Notes: generated by a model not told the origin, from the sequence alone. A stretch of 64,000 nt of DNA from JBCCGG01 sp039029395 (GCA_039029395.1 JBCCGG010000002.1:195792-259791), one strand, 5' to 3'; counted from the stretch's first letter, positions 8,908 through 17,322 are shown. Program-made: numbers and translations.

Positions 8908-9549
8908 TCAAACGACCGCGGCGCGGGCCCGGCGCAGCTCGCCGGCGGCTTGGCGGATGACCAGCCAGGCGCCTTGGAGCGCGAGCAGCCCCATCACGGC
9001 GGCGACGATAACGTCGGGCCAGCCGCTGCCGCTGCCGAACACGCCGAGCGCGGCCAGGAGCACGGCGCAGTTGCCGATCACGTCGTTGCGCGAGCAAAGC
9101 CAGACCGAGCGCATGTCGGAATCGCCGCTCCGATAGGCCCAGAGCAGGCCCAGCACCGCACCGTTGGCGAGCAGCGCGGCAAACCCCACCACCCCCATGG
9201 TCATGGCCCCGGGCAAGGTGCCCTGTAGACCGTGCCAAATCGTGGCGCCGATCACCCAGAGGCCGAAGAGCCCCATGGTCGCGCCCTTGAGCAGGGCCAC
9301 CTTGGCCCGCAGGCGCAGGGCGCTGCCGACCACCAGCAAGCTGATCGTGTAGTTCCCGGCATCGCCCAGGAAATCCAGGGCGTCGGCCTGCAGGGACACC
9401 GACCCGGCGGCCAGACCCGCGGCCATCTCGACCAGGAACATGACAACGTTGATGACCAGCGCGGCCCAAAGCACCCGGCGGTAGCGACGGTCGCGTTCGT
9501 GCTCCGGCGGGCCGGCTTGGGGAACTTGGGCGCAGCAGCGGGCGCTCAC
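8908..9549 (-). CDS. Cation diffusion facilitator family transporter, short form
   Basis: 213 residues starting at a GTG (9549) with AGAG upstream. About six hydrophobic helices are visible. The second carries DALDFLGDAGN, the acidic metal-site helix of CDF proteins; the fifth carries SRNDVIGN. The C-terminal cytoplasmic domain of full-length CDF exporters is missing, so this is a compact membrane-only form. It probably exports a divalent metal out of the cytoplasm by proton antiport. It is divergent from a MerR regulator and has a MerR-type operator in its promoter, so it is almost certainly metal-induced. The Cys pair at residues 5-6 (ARCCAQ) could bind metal. Confidence 0.85.
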   Translation of the reverse strand: MSARCCAQVPQAGPPEHERDRRYRRVLWAALVINVVMFLVEMAAGLAAGSVSLQADALDFLGDAGNYTISLLVVGSALRLRAKVALLKGATMGLFGLWVIGATIWHGLQGTLPGAMTMGVVGFAALLANGAVLGLLWAYRSGDSDMRSVWLCSRNDVIGNCAVLLAALGVFGSGSGWPDVIVAAVMGLLALQGAWLVIRQAAGELRRARAAVV

Positions 9550-9595
9550 TGGTAATCTCTTCCTCGGCCAAGGATGACGCGATCCAAGATGGTGT

Positions 9596-9616
9596 CTATA
9601 GTGACTATAGGGTCAA
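9596..9616 (-). promoter_or_regulatory. MerR-type operator/promoter of the cation transporter
   Basis: A perfect 15-bp dyad CTATAGTGACTATAG (9596-9610) lies directly next to TTGACC (9611-9616, read on the minus strand). This is the geometry of MerR-family promoters, in which the regulator binds the dyad inside an over-long spacer between -35 and -10. The dyad resembles those described for PbrR/CadR-type lead/cadmium regulators. Confidence 0.75.
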
Positions 9617-9631
9617 GAGGGAGAGATCTGG

Positions 9632-10060
9632 ATGACCGACGCGGCCATGACGATCGGCGATCTCGCCACGGCGACCGGCACCAAGGTGGTGACGATCCGC
9701 TACTACGAGAAGATCGGCCTGCTGCCGGCACCGGCGCGCACGGCCGGCAACTACCGGGCCTACGCGCACCGGCACTTGAGGCAGCTGCGCTTCATCCGGC
9801 GCTGCCGGGCGCTCGGCTTCACCCTGGACGAGGTGCGCCAGCTCTTGCGCCTGTCCTCCCAGGAGGGCAAGTCCTGCGCCGACGTCGACCGCATCGCCGC
9901 GCTGCACCTGGCGGAGACCGAGGACAAGATCGCCGACCTGGAGCGCCTGGCGGCGCGCCTGCGCCAAATCCTCGGCCGTTGCCAGGCCGGCGGCGTGATC
10001 GCAGACTGCCGCATTGTCGAGGCCCTGTGGCCCGGCGAAGACGGCCGGGAAGCGAGCTGA
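9632..10060 (+). CDS. MerR-family heavy-metal-responsive regulator
   Basis: 142 residues. The N-terminal winged helix-turn-helix (MTIGDLATATGTKVVTIRYYEKIGLL) is classical MerR, followed by the RFIRRCRALGFTLDEV segment and a dimerisation helix. Cysteines at 82 (GKSCADV), 117 (GRCQAG) and 126 (ADCRIVE) are spaced as in MerR/PbrR/CadR metal sites, so a soft or divalent metal (Pb, Cd, Zn or Hg) is the likely effector. The ATG follows GGGAGAG. It should control the divergent transporter through the dyad at 9596-9610 and probably itself. Confidence 0.9.
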   Translation: MTDAAMTIGDLATATGTKVVTIRYYEKIGLLPAPARTAGNYRAYAHRHLRQLRFIRRCRALGFTLDEVRQLLRLSSQEGKSCADVDRIAALHLAETEDKIADLERLAARLRQILGRCQAGGVIADCRIVEALWPGEDGREAS

Positions 10061-10159
10061 GCCCCTATCGCTTTCTGGGAACAAGACTGCCATGGTTGCC
10101 ATTTGGCGAGGGGTGCTATGCTCCTGGTCCCCGGCCCGCTCGAAGCAGAGGAGATGACC

Positions 10160-10396
10160 ATGTCCGTAGGGTTTCAGAGCAGCCAGCTGCCCGCGATCGC
10201 CGCCGGCGGCGCGCCTTTGGCGAAGGCCGGCGCGATGGCCGGCTTGGGCAAGGCGGCGCTGCTCGCCGTGCCCGCGGTTCTGCTCGGCGCCGCGCTCGGC
10301 TACGGCCTGGCGAAGGCCTTCGACGTCAGGTGGGACGAGTTCAGCCGGCGCGCCGCCGAGGGCGACTCGACCATGGGCCCGCTCGATCGAGCATGA
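10160..10396 (+). CDS. Small single-pass membrane protein
   Basis: 78 residues from the ATG at 10160, which sits six bases after AGGAG; the ATG at 10154 is too close to that site. One Ala/Leu-rich helix (KAALLAVPAVLLGAALGYGLAKAF, residues ~30-53) is flanked by a Gly-rich N-terminus and a charged C-terminus. No family recognised. It lies 35 bp upstream of the GST gene on the same strand, so the two may be co-transcribed. Confidence 0.6.
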   Translation: MSVGFQSSQLPAIAAGGAPLAKAGAMAGLGKAALLAVPAVLLGAALGYGLAKAFDVRWDEFSRRAAEGDSTMGPLDRA

Positions 10397-10431
10397 AACT
10401 GTCCGGATAACTCAGCAGGAAGGGAGCCGCG

Positions 10432-11064
10432 GTGTATAAGCTCTATTACGCGCTCGGCAGCGCCGCGATGGGCGTGCGGGTCATCTTGGAAGAGATCGGC
10501 GCGCCCTACGAGCTGATCGAGACCACCATCGACATGGACAAGCCGCGCCCGCCCGAGCAGCTGGCGCTCAACCCGAACGGCTGGATCCCGGTGCTGATCT
10601 GGGACGAGGGCGCGATGTACGAATGCGCGGCCATCGCCACCTTCCTGTGCGACCGCCATCCGGAGGCAAAGCTGGCGCCCAAGATCGGCGAGCCGGCGCG
10701 CGGGCTTTTCCTGCAAACCCTCGTCTACTTTTCCAGCTCGGTCCAAAACGCTTTTCAGCTCGACTACTATCCCGAGCGCTTCGCCGACGCGCCAGACCAC
10801 GAGCCGAGCGCCCAGCGACGGGGCATTCGCCGGCTGCGCGAGACCTGGTCGGTGATCGACGATCAGATCGGCGACAACCCGTGGCTCCTGGGAGACCGCT
10901 TCAGCGCCGCCGACATCTACCTTTTCATGCTGACCACATGGCTCAGTCCGTCCCGCGGCCAGCCCTCGGCCGACGAGTTCCCCAACGTGAAAAGGATCGC
11001 CGACGCCGTCATGGCACGGCCAAGCGTGCAGCTGGTCTACGAGCGGTGGATCGCGGAGCGATGA
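10432..11064 (+). CDS. Glutathione S-transferase family protein
   Basis: 210 residues starting at a GTG (10432) after AGGAAGGGAG. The N-terminal thioredoxin-like domain begins KLYYALGSAAMGVRVILEE, with NPNGWIPVL (the cis-Pro segment) and a YECAAIATFL helix in the Glu-Ser/Cys position. The C-terminal all-helical domain includes LLGDRFSAADIYLFML, the usual N-capping box. Cytosolic; its substrate is unknown. The last ~37 codons and ~190 bp beyond the stop are the parental copy of a dispersed repeat found three more times downstream, which makes this gene's 3' end the likely anchoring site of the accessory island. Confidence 0.9.
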   Translation: MYKLYYALGSAAMGVRVILEEIGAPYELIETTIDMDKPRPPEQLALNPNGWIPVLIWDEGAMYECAAIATFLCDRHPEAKLAPKIGEPARGLFLQTLVYFSSSVQNAFQLDYYPERFADAPDHEPSAQRRGIRRLRETWSVIDDQIGDNPWLLGDRFSAADIYLFMLTTWLSPSRGQPSADEFPNVKRIADAVMARPSVQLVYERWIAER

Positions 11065-11258
11065 GCGAAGGGGCGGTGACGGCCTAAGCGCGTTTCTACT
11101 GGCTAGACCCAGTGTGCCGTACCTTTGGTCTTACATGTTCGATCCAATGGGGACCTTCGGCCGGCAGGTCCACAAATGTCGGATTTACTGGGTGTCGCCA
11201 GCTTTCGCCCTCACTACGGCCATAGATTGGGGGTCTGCCCAGGTCCGAGTTTGACCCC
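10952..11258 (+). repeat. Dispersed GST-3'-end repeat, copy P (in the intact GST gene)
   Basis: This copy begins inside the GST gene (from CCGCGGCCAGCC) and continues past its stop to GAGTTTGACCCC. By eye it is about 90% identical to copy A (12407-12806) over the coding part, and it aligns with copies B (17423-17750) and C (19746-20150). It lacks the ~100-bp left module that A, B and C share. Confidence 0.8.
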
Positions 11259-11383
11259 AAGAGGGCCTCACCAATGCAGCTCCAGATACGTCATCCAACT
11301 AACCAAGAATGCCGCGTTCCGACTCAAACCTATGGTTCAGCTGGGGCCCAGGGCAATTGAGATGGATGTGTTCAATCCTCCCT

Positions 11384-11968
11384 CTAGGCAGCGGCGGTTT
11401 TTCGCCTCGTGGCAATAGCAAGACCCAAGATTCCAATCAGAAAAAGGGCCAACGTTCCAGGTTCAGGAACTTGTTTTCGACTAGCCGTCAATGTGGATTG
11501 TGAAGGGGATATCAGCCCCGCAAGACCACCCCCAACGCAAAGCCCCTGGCCGGTACTACCACTGCCAAATCCAAAATCGGCCGTACAAACTCCAACCACC
11601 GGCTCGATATTCCAGGCCTGGCCCGAGGCGGAACCCGTAACGCCTCCAACCAAGAACATTTCGCTCGTTGTATCGAAGTTGAAATTGAAACCTGCGCCGG
11701 CGGAAATGCCGTCCGCGAAGAAATCCCACGTGCCCACACTACCACCGTTGAAAAACCCTTCTATCATAAAGGTATCGAGGCTTGACTCGTCAATAGGTCC
11801 CGTCCCAATCAAACTGTCGTCATAGCTAAACATACCTTCCAAGGTATAACCACCCGAGCCGGTCCAATCGATGTTGAAGGCGACAGCATTTGCGGGCCCG
11901 ATGTTGGCCGCAAAGATCCACCCGGCCGCAACAATACCCATCAAAAGTCTTTTTGGTGCGTGGAGCAT
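11384..11968 (-). CDS. PEP-CTERM sorting-domain protein
   Basis: 194 residues from the ATG at 11968, which has GGAG eight bases upstream. A signal peptide (LLMGIVAAGWIFAANIGPANA) comes first, then a Gly/Phe/Ser-rich beta-type exported domain with two Cys, and finally VPEPGTLALFLIGILGLAIA followed by TRRK. That C-terminus is the PEP-CTERM tripartite signal recognised by exosortase. Such proteins are exported, cleaved and often associated with exopolysaccharide or floc formation. No exosortase or EPS gene is in the window, so the processing partner must lie elsewhere. GC is lower than in the flanking chromosome. Confidence 0.9.
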   Translation of the reverse strand: MLHAPKRLLMGIVAAGWIFAANIGPANAVAFNIDWTGSGGYTLEGMFSYDDSLIGTGPIDESSLDTFMIEGFFNGGSVGTWDFFADGISAGAGFNFNFDTTSEMFLVGGVTGSASGQAWNIEPVVGVCTADFGFGSGSTGQGLCVGGGLAGLISPSQSTLTASRKQVPEPGTLALFLIGILGLAIATRRKTAAA

Positions 11969-12011
11969 ATCTTGTTCTCCATCCTGGCGTGGCACGGTTT
12001 AGAAATTACCA

Positions 12012-12027
12012 AGCAAGAATCGTGCCA
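12012..12027 (-). promoter_or_regulatory. Sigma-54 (RpoN) promoter of the PEP-CTERM gene
   Basis: Read on the minus strand this is TGGCACGATTCTTGCT, a complete match to the -24/-12 consensus TGGCACG-N4-TTGCW. Transcription would begin near 12001, leaving a leader of about 33 nt that contains the GGAG ribosome-binding site. Sigma-54 control together with a PrsK/PrsR-type system is known for PEP-CTERM genes in other Proteobacteria. Confidence 0.85.
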
Positions 12028-12085
12028 AAATTCGCAAGCAATTGATACAAAAAGGTTTTGCTTGATCTGGCCAAGGGTCATTAAC

Positions 12086-12210
12086 CAAAAGTGTTAAGAA
12101 TTCCGTCACCCAAAATCGCCGATTCGAGGCCCTGATTTGAGCGGTTTTGAGTGTTCTCAAGCACTTGGCCGGAATCGAGCCCTAGCAAAAGTGTAAAGAA
12201 TCCTGACAGT
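12086..12210 (-). promoter_or_regulatory. Two direct repeats upstream of the sigma-54 promoter (candidate enhancer sites)
   Basis: CAAAAGTGT-(T/A)-AAGAAT followed by a CC-(G/T)-(T/A)CA-like end occurs at 12086-12109 and 12187-12210, 101 bp apart in the same orientation, about 60 and 160 bp upstream of the -24 element. Position and pairing fit binding sites for a sigma-54 activator (inference). Confidence 0.45.
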
Positions 12211-12406
12211 TTTCCCGGGCCGGTCGCGAGGCCGAAAAGATTAGTAAATAGCTTCAGCAGTTTAACTCGTCGGCCTGCTTTACAGTTAGGCCGGCGACCT
12301 GTCCCGGCCGCCGTTTCCGCAGCTGCAGTTGACACCCAGCCAGGGTGTGGCTCAAGCAAGGACTGAGAGGGGTCTCTGGCACGCGCTGACTTCTGTTCCT
12401 GGCTAA

Positions 12407-12806
12407 TCAGCGACATGGGAACCGCCCATCATCATGTCCGAAAACACCTCTAGAGCAGACCTCACCCGCCAACGGCCCCCACACATTTCCTCCGGCGCAC
12501 CCCGCCCCGCGGCCAGCCATCGGCCGACGAGTTCCCCAACGTCAAGCGGATCGCCGACGCCGTCATGGCACGGCCAAGCGTGCAACGCGTTTATGAGCAG
12601 TGGATCGCGGAGCAGTGAGCGAAGGGGCGGTGACGGCCTAAGCGCGTCTGTTTCTGGCGAGACCCGGTTGTCCCGTGCCTTTGGTCAGCATGTTTGATAC
12701 CAGGGGACCTTCGGCCAACAGGTCCACAAAGGTCGGATGTACTGGGTGTCGTCAGCTTTCGCCTTCACTACGGCCATAGATTGGGGGTCTGCCCAGTTCC
12801 GAGTTT
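12407..12806 (+). repeat. Dispersed GST-3'-end repeat, copy A (cut by the IS91-like element)
   Basis: Left module 12407-~12510 (TCAGCGACATGGGA ... CTAGAGCAGACCTCACC), then a GST C-terminal coding remnant that stays open in the GST frame (RGQPSADEFPNVKRIADAV ... YEQWIAEQ, stop) to 12618, then the post-stop module. It ends abruptly after GAGTTT at 12806, where copy P continues with GACCCC; the IS91-like element starts there. Confidence 0.8.
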
Positions 12807-12811
12807 GTGAA

Positions 12812-12874
12812 GGGTTTCGGATGCCGGCCCTTCGAGGGGGGCACAGTTGCGCGGTGGGCCGGCGTCCGAAAGCC
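12812..12874. repeat. Imperfect 19-bp inverted repeat near the IS91-like element's left end
   Basis: 12812-12830 pairs with 12856-12874 with two mismatches (core CGGATGCCGGCCC against GGGCCGGCGTCCG), with a 25-nt loop. Hairpins close to one end are expected for rolling-circle IS91-type origin or terminus sequences. Confidence 0.6.
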
Positions 12875-13171
12875 TCCAGGGAAGGAACCCGCGGGGGCTT
12901 GGCGTGGTGTTGGCGATCTATGGGGAATTCTCGGGTGTGGCTTGGTCGGCACGTGGCCTGGAGTGCCGGCCACGGAGGTGGTTTTGCGATCTGCGGGGGC
13001 ATGATTGGCGCCTGGCATGGCGATCGAGGTCGTGGCGCGGGGCTCGGCGGTTTGAGTCCAAGACGGCCGATGGCCTGCGGCTGCGGCTTAAGCTCGAGCG
13101 GGCGCAGCGGTTGGATTGCCGGCTGGTTTGGCCGCCGGCGGTCAGGTAGCGTTGAGAGATGGCTGTGCCGG

Positions 13172-14398
13172 TCATGGCATATCAGCCTCGGCCGTTCGAC
13201 GTGACTGTGGTGGGGCCCGTGGCTGGGCGCCTTGTGTGTATAGGGGCTCGAAGATCTCGATGATGATCATGGGCGCGCCGCAGTGCGGACATGGCGGGCG
13301 GTGGTCGCGTGATGGGGCGGTGTTGCTATTGACGTTGTCATCTCGCTCCGTTGGCGTTTCCGGCGCGGCGAGCAGCTTGCGGGCCTCGGCGATCTTGGCC
13401 TTTCGGGTCGCGCTGGCGAGGAGGCCGTAGTGGCGGATGCGGTGGAAGCCCTTGGGCAGGACGTGGAGCAGGAAACGTCGGATGAACTGGCCTGGCTCGA
13501 GGGTCATGGTGCGGGTGCGCGCGCGGCCGTTGCGGCGATAGTCCTTGACGCGGAAGCTCACGCCCCTGTCGTCGAGGGCGATGAGGCGGCTGTTCGAGAT
13601 GGCGACGCGGTGGGTGTAGCGGGAGAGATAGGCGAGGACCGCCTCGGGCCCGGCGAAGGGGCGCTTGGCGTAGACGAACCAGTTCTTCTTTCGCAGCGGC
13701 GCGAGATGGGCAGCGAAGGCTTTCGGATCACGCAAGCCGGCGAGATCGCCGAAGAAAGCTAGCCGGCCCGCGCCATGGGCATCAGCCAGGCGGGACAACA
13801 GCAGCCGCCGGAACAGGCGGGACAGCACGCGCACGGGCAGGAGAAAGCCGGGCCGGCAGGCAATCCAGCTGGCGCCGTCGACGGAGAGCCCGCCGCCCGG
13901 CACGATCATGTGAACGTGGGGATGGTGGGTCATGGCCGAGCCCCAGGTGTGGAGCACGGCGGTCATCCCGACGCGGGCGCCGAGGTGCCTGGGGTCGGCC
14001 GCGATCGTCAGCAGCGCCTCGGACGATGCCTTGAACAGCAGATCGTAGACCACGGCCTTGTTCTGGTAGGCGACATTGGCGATCTCCGCCGGCAGGGTGA
14101 AGACCAGATGGAAGTATCCGACTGGCAGCAGGTCGGCCTGGCGCGCAGCAAGCCAATCCCGCGCCGCCGCGCCCTGGCACCTGGGGCAATGGCGGTTGCG
14201 GCATGAATTGTAGGCGATCCTTGTGTGCTCGCAGTCCTGGCACTGCTCCACATGGCCGCCAAGCGCCGCTGTGCGACAGCTCTCGATCGCCGACATGACA
14301 TTGAGCTGGCCGAGGCTCACATGGCCAGCATGGGCCTTGCGCCAGGCGTCGCCATGATGATGGAAGATATCGGCGACCTCGAGCCTCCGGCGGCGCAC
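13172..14398 (-). CDS. IS91-family transposase (HUH, rolling-circle)
   Basis: 408 residues. The N-terminal zinc-binding region has HVEQCQDCEHTRIAYNSCRN and RHCPRCQ. The catalytic core contains THHPHVHMIVPGGG, the His-hydrophobe-His motif of HUH nucleases, and further on YLSRYTHRVAISNSRL, which supplies the Tyr region. The C-terminus (FIRRFLLHVLPKGFHRIRHYG) is a strongly conserved IS91/ISCR block. The enzyme nicks and joins single-stranded DNA at the element ends. The start lies 10 bp after the stop of the recombinase gene, so the two form an operon. The ORF looks intact. Confidence 0.92.
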   Translation of the reverse strand: MRRRRLEVADIFHHHGDAWRKAHAGHVSLGQLNVMSAIESCRTAALGGHVEQCQDCEHTRIAYNSCRNRHCPRCQGAAARDWLAARQADLLPVGYFHLVFTLPAEIANVAYQNKAVVYDLLFKASSEALLTIAADPRHLGARVGMTAVLHTWGSAMTHHPHVHMIVPGGGLSVDGASWIACRPGFLLPVRVLSRLFRRLLLSRLADAHGAGRLAFFGDLAGLRDPKAFAAHLAPLRKKNWFVYAKRPFAGPEAVLAYLSRYTHRVAISNSRLIALDDRGVSFRVKDYRRNGRARTRTMTLEPGQFIRRFLLHVLPKGFHRIRHYGLLASATRKAKIAEARKLLAAPETPTERDDNVNSNTAPSRDHRPPCPHCGAPMIIIEIFEPLYTQGAQPRAPPQSRRTAEADMP

Positions 14399-14408
14399 CG
14401 TCGCCGGG

Positions 14409-15326
14409 TCAGGCCCCCGCTCTCTCCTGGCTTGCTGCTGAGTGGGCGAGCCGATCGAGCGGGCTCGTCACGGTGCTGATCGTGGTCCTGGCGACCCGCG
14501 TGTAGAGCGCCGTTGTATCCAGCTTGGCGTGCCCCAACAGCACCTGAATGACCCGGATGTCGATGTCCTGCTCGAGCAGGTGGGTGGCGAAGCTATGGCG
14601 CAGGGTGTGAGGTGACACCCGTTTCTTGATCCCGGCCGCATCGGCCGCGGCGTGGACGACGCGGTTGAGCTGGCGCGGCGACATCGGGTTGACCGGCGGT
14701 CGGCCCGGAAACAGCCAGCCATTGGGCAGCATGACACCGAGCTGGCGCCCCTCTTTCCACCAGGCGCGCAGCAGCGCCAACAGCTGGGGCGACAGCAGGG
14801 CATGGCGATCACGGCGGCCCTTGCCCTGCTCGATCCTGAGCATCATCCGGGTGCTGTCAACGTCGCTCACCTTGAGGTTCACAACCTCCGAAACACGCAA
14901 TCCCGCGCCGTAGGCGGTACTGAGTGCGGCCTTGTACTTCGGCCCCGGTGCGGCCTCGAGCAACAGGATGACCTCCTCCGGGCTCAAGACCTCGGGCAGC
15001 TTGTGTGGCCGGCGCACGGCCGTCAGCCGGCGCGCCAGATCCGGCCGGTCGAGCGTCGTCGTGAAGAAGAAGCGCAGCGCCGACACCGCGCCGTTGAGCA
15101 TCGGCACGGAGACACCGGCCTCGGCCTGATGCAGCTGAAAGCGGCGCAGATCCTCCGCTGTCGCGCTGTCCGGCGAGCGGCCGAGGAAGACCGCCAAGGC
15201 CTCGACATGCCGCAGATAGTTTCGACGCGTGTTCTCGACGAAGCCGCGCAGGCGCATGTCCTCGATCATGCGCTGGCGAAGTGAGCCATGGGAGTGGTCG
15301 GACTGATTGGACGGATCGATGGTCAT
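14409..15326 (-). CDS. Tyrosine recombinase / site-specific integrase (IS91-associated)
   Basis: 305 residues from the ATG at 15326 (AAGGA nine bases upstream). The N-terminal core-binding domain (MRLRGFVENTRRNYLRHVEAL) and C-terminal catalytic domain are complete: GAGLRVSEVVNL carries the first Arg, HTLRHSFATHL the His-x-x-Arg, LGHAKLDTTALYTRV the second His and the Tyr nucleophile. It is close to the XerD-like recombinases that accompany some IS91 transposases. It may help resolve or join circular intermediates. Whether it also acted on the GST-end repeats is open. Confidence 0.9.
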   Translation of the reverse strand: MTIDPSNQSDHSHGSLRQRMIEDMRLRGFVENTRRNYLRHVEALAVFLGRSPDSATAEDLRRFQLHQAEAGVSVPMLNGAVSALRFFFTTTLDRPDLARRLTAVRRPHKLPEVLSPEEVILLLEAAPGPKYKAALSTAYGAGLRVSEVVNLKVSDVDSTRMMLRIEQGKGRRDRHALLSPQLLALLRAWWKEGRQLGVMLPNGWLFPGRPPVNPMSPRQLNRVVHAAADAAGIKKRVSPHTLRHSFATHLLEQDIDIRVIQVLLGHAKLDTTALYTRVARTTISTVTSPLDRLAHSAASQERAGA

Positions 15327-15543
15327 CGCGTTGGTCCTTTCGAGCTGGAGGTTGCTGGAACCCCCAATGCTCGGGACCAAACCCCACGAGCGTCACCCCA
15401 AACCGCTCAAAACCTCACCAACCCAAACCACCACGCCGAAACCTCGAAGCGCCAACCCTCCCGCGAGAGCGGGTTCGTTCCCTGACCCTGAACGGAAATG
15501 GAGCCCGTCTACTGCAGTTTCTGCTGTGCGGACTATGCTGACT

Positions 15544-16212
15544 TTATTGCAGTTCAGTGGAGGCGTCTGAACTGAGTGCCTTCTTTGCCACAACGAAATA
15601 GCTAGAGGCACCTGCATATACTTCTTCAGCAGTAACAATCTGAATGTTCTTATCGGCCAGCAAGTCGTCCAAGTCGGAACTTCTTAGCCTTCTTATAGGC
15701 ACGGGGATCACCCCGATTTTCAACAGAACCCGCATGATCACAATCTGCAGGCTAACCAGGAATGACATTCTGCCCCGCAAACAAGGTGTTGCAGATATGA
15801 ATAATCCTCCCGGTTTCAGCAGCTCAATCGCTCTCTGAACAACCCTGTGGGGATCAGGTACGGTGTGCAACATGTTAAAAGCCAGAACGACATCAAATGA
15901 TGCTTCTTCGTATCCATCATCAAAAATATCTACCCGCGCGAAGTACACATTTTCGATTTTTCTGGCAGCCGCTTTGTCTTTTGCGATTTCAATCATTCTT
16001 GAGGAGATGTCGATTGCATGAACCTGTTCCACAAGGTTGGCAATCTCACAGGCGGTCGTGCCTGTTCCACATCCATAATCCAAGACAGTCTCGGTACCCC
16101 TGAGGTGCTTTTTGGTGTTTTCCCTGGTCTGGCGATGAATGTACTCAAACCGCTCCTCGGCTTTGTCATAGTTGTCGGCGGATTTGTCCCAAAACTCTTC
16201 CGATTTACACAT
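15544..16212 (-). CDS. Class I SAM-dependent methyltransferase
   Basis: 222 residues. Motif I is VLDYGCGTGTTACEIA (~residues 43-58); VHAIDISSRMIEIA follows as the acidic loop, then FDVVLAFNMLHTVPDP and LLKPGGLFISATPCL. A hydrophobic stretch (SLQIVIMRVLLKIGVIPVPI) near residue 155 could touch the membrane. It resembles UbiE-type or small-molecule methyltransferases; the substrate is unknown. GC is clearly low compared with the chromosome. Divergent from a LysR regulator, the classical arrangement for control of a single target gene. Confidence 0.85.
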   Translation of the reverse strand: MCKSEEFWDKSADNYDKAEERFEYIHRQTRENTKKHLRGTETVLDYGCGTGTTACEIANLVEQVHAIDISSRMIEIAKDKAAARKIENVYFARVDIFDDGYEEASFDVVLAFNMLHTVPDPHRVVQRAIELLKPGGLFISATPCLRGRMSFLVSLQIVIMRVLLKIGVIPVPIRRLRSSDLDDLLADKNIQIVTAEEVYAGASSYFVVAKKALSSDASTELQ

Positions 16213-16398
16213 CTCGCGACGCTCCGTTCCTTCCGAACAGCTGGGTTAGTTTATTTTGTGAAGCCTATTGCTGCTGCAATTCTCGGCTGCGGGCTGCAAA
16301 GGGATGAGGACAAAACAATGGCCCCTCAAGGCGAACATTTAATATACATATTTCTGCAGTCGATTGACGATTTGTGTTGATTGGGTATACAAAAATAT

Positions 16399-17322
16399 AT
16401 GAACTGGCAGGCGATCTCATTTGACTGGAACCAGCTGAGGGCGTTTCTTGCGACTGCCGAAGAGGGCTCATTCAGCGCAGCAGCTCGCGTATTGAGCACG
16501 ACTCAGCCAACGATAAGCAGGCAGATCTCGGCTCTTGAGGCATCGCTCAAAGTCACCTTGGTTGAACGTAGTGTAACAGGCCAAACGCTCACACTTGCCG
16601 GGCAAGAACTGCTGGATCATGCGCGTTCGATGGGGGATTCAGCCACGCTCATTTCGATGGCGGCAGACCGCCAATCACAGGAGGTTTCAGGGTACGTCGC
16701 AATTGCAGCGACGGACCTTATGTCTGCGGCGATACTGCCGAGGATTCTGTCTCCACTAAGAGAGATCGCTCCGGGCATCACCATACGCATCAAAGAATCG
16801 AATCAAATTTTGAACTTGATGCAGCGTGAGGCAGATATCTCCATCCGACATGCGCGCCCAAATGAACAGGAACTCATCGCGAGGCACGTAGGAGATTTAC
16901 GTGCTAATCTATACGCCTCACGCGCTTATCTGGACAAAGCGGGTCGGCCCCGCACATTACGGGAGGTGGCAGACCTTGCCTTTATTGGCATTCCCGATCA
17001 TGAGCGCTTGATTGCTTCGTTGCATAACATGGGAATTCCGGTGCGAGCCGAGAGCTTCGTGATTCAGCCCCAATCCAGCATGGTCACTTGGGAAATCGTA
17101 AAGGCTGGCCTTGGTGTTTCAATTTTGCCCGAAGTCTTGGGAGAGTTTGAACCGCGGGTCGAGAGGGTTCTTGCAGATGTGCCATCCCTAGAGTTTCCGG
17201 TTTGGCTCGTTACACACCGAGAACTTCAAACAAGCCCACGGATTAGAATCGTGTTTGATTTCCTAGCGAACTGGCTTGGAGAAGTCGCACGAAATCGCTG
17301 TCACAGCCAGAGCAATAACTGA
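16399..17322 (+). CDS. LysR-family transcriptional regulator
   Basis: 307 residues from the ATG at 16399; a TTG at 16381 is in frame but less likely. The N-terminal winged helix (FDWNQLRAFLATAEEGSFS, AARVLSTTQPTISRQISALE) is textbook LysR, and the C-terminal part is the substrate-binding-like effector domain. The gene is low-GC like the divergent methyltransferase; the 186-bp gap between them probably holds both promoters and the LysR site. The pair looks acquired together. Confidence 0.9.
   Translation: MNWQAISFDWNQLRAFLATAEEGSFSAAARVLSTTQPTISRQISALEASLKVTLVERSVTGQTLTLAGQELLDHARSMGDSATLISMAADRQSQEVSGYVAIAATDLMSAAILPRILSPLREIAPGITIRIKESNQILNLMQREADISIRHARPNEQELIARHVGDLRANLYASRAYLDKAGRPRTLREVADLAFIGIPDHERLIASLHNMGIPVRAESFVIQPQSSMVTWEIVKAGLGVSILPEVLGEFEPRVERVLADVPSLEFPVWLVTHRELQTSPRIRIVFDFLANWLGEVARNRCHSQSNN

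Larger units (their letters stand above)
12807..15530 (-). mobile_element. IS91-like (HUH) transposable element with accessory tyrosine recombinase
   Basis: The left edge is set by the break in repeat copy A at 12806/12807. A structured end (12812-12874) follows, then the transposase (13172-14398) and an upstream tyrosine recombinase (14409-15326) in one operon. The integrase-transposase pair is typical of one IS91 subgroup. The right edge is not visible; it must lie between the recombinase start and the methyltransferase stop at 15544. I could not find the rest of copy A on the right side, so a simple insertion is not proven. Confidence 0.7.

Noticed and set aside
12434..12697. Small ORF starting MSENTSRADLTRQ, also open in repeat copies B and C
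   Set aside because: It runs one frame off the GST remnant and diverges at the end in each copy; conservation is explained by the DNA repeat itself.
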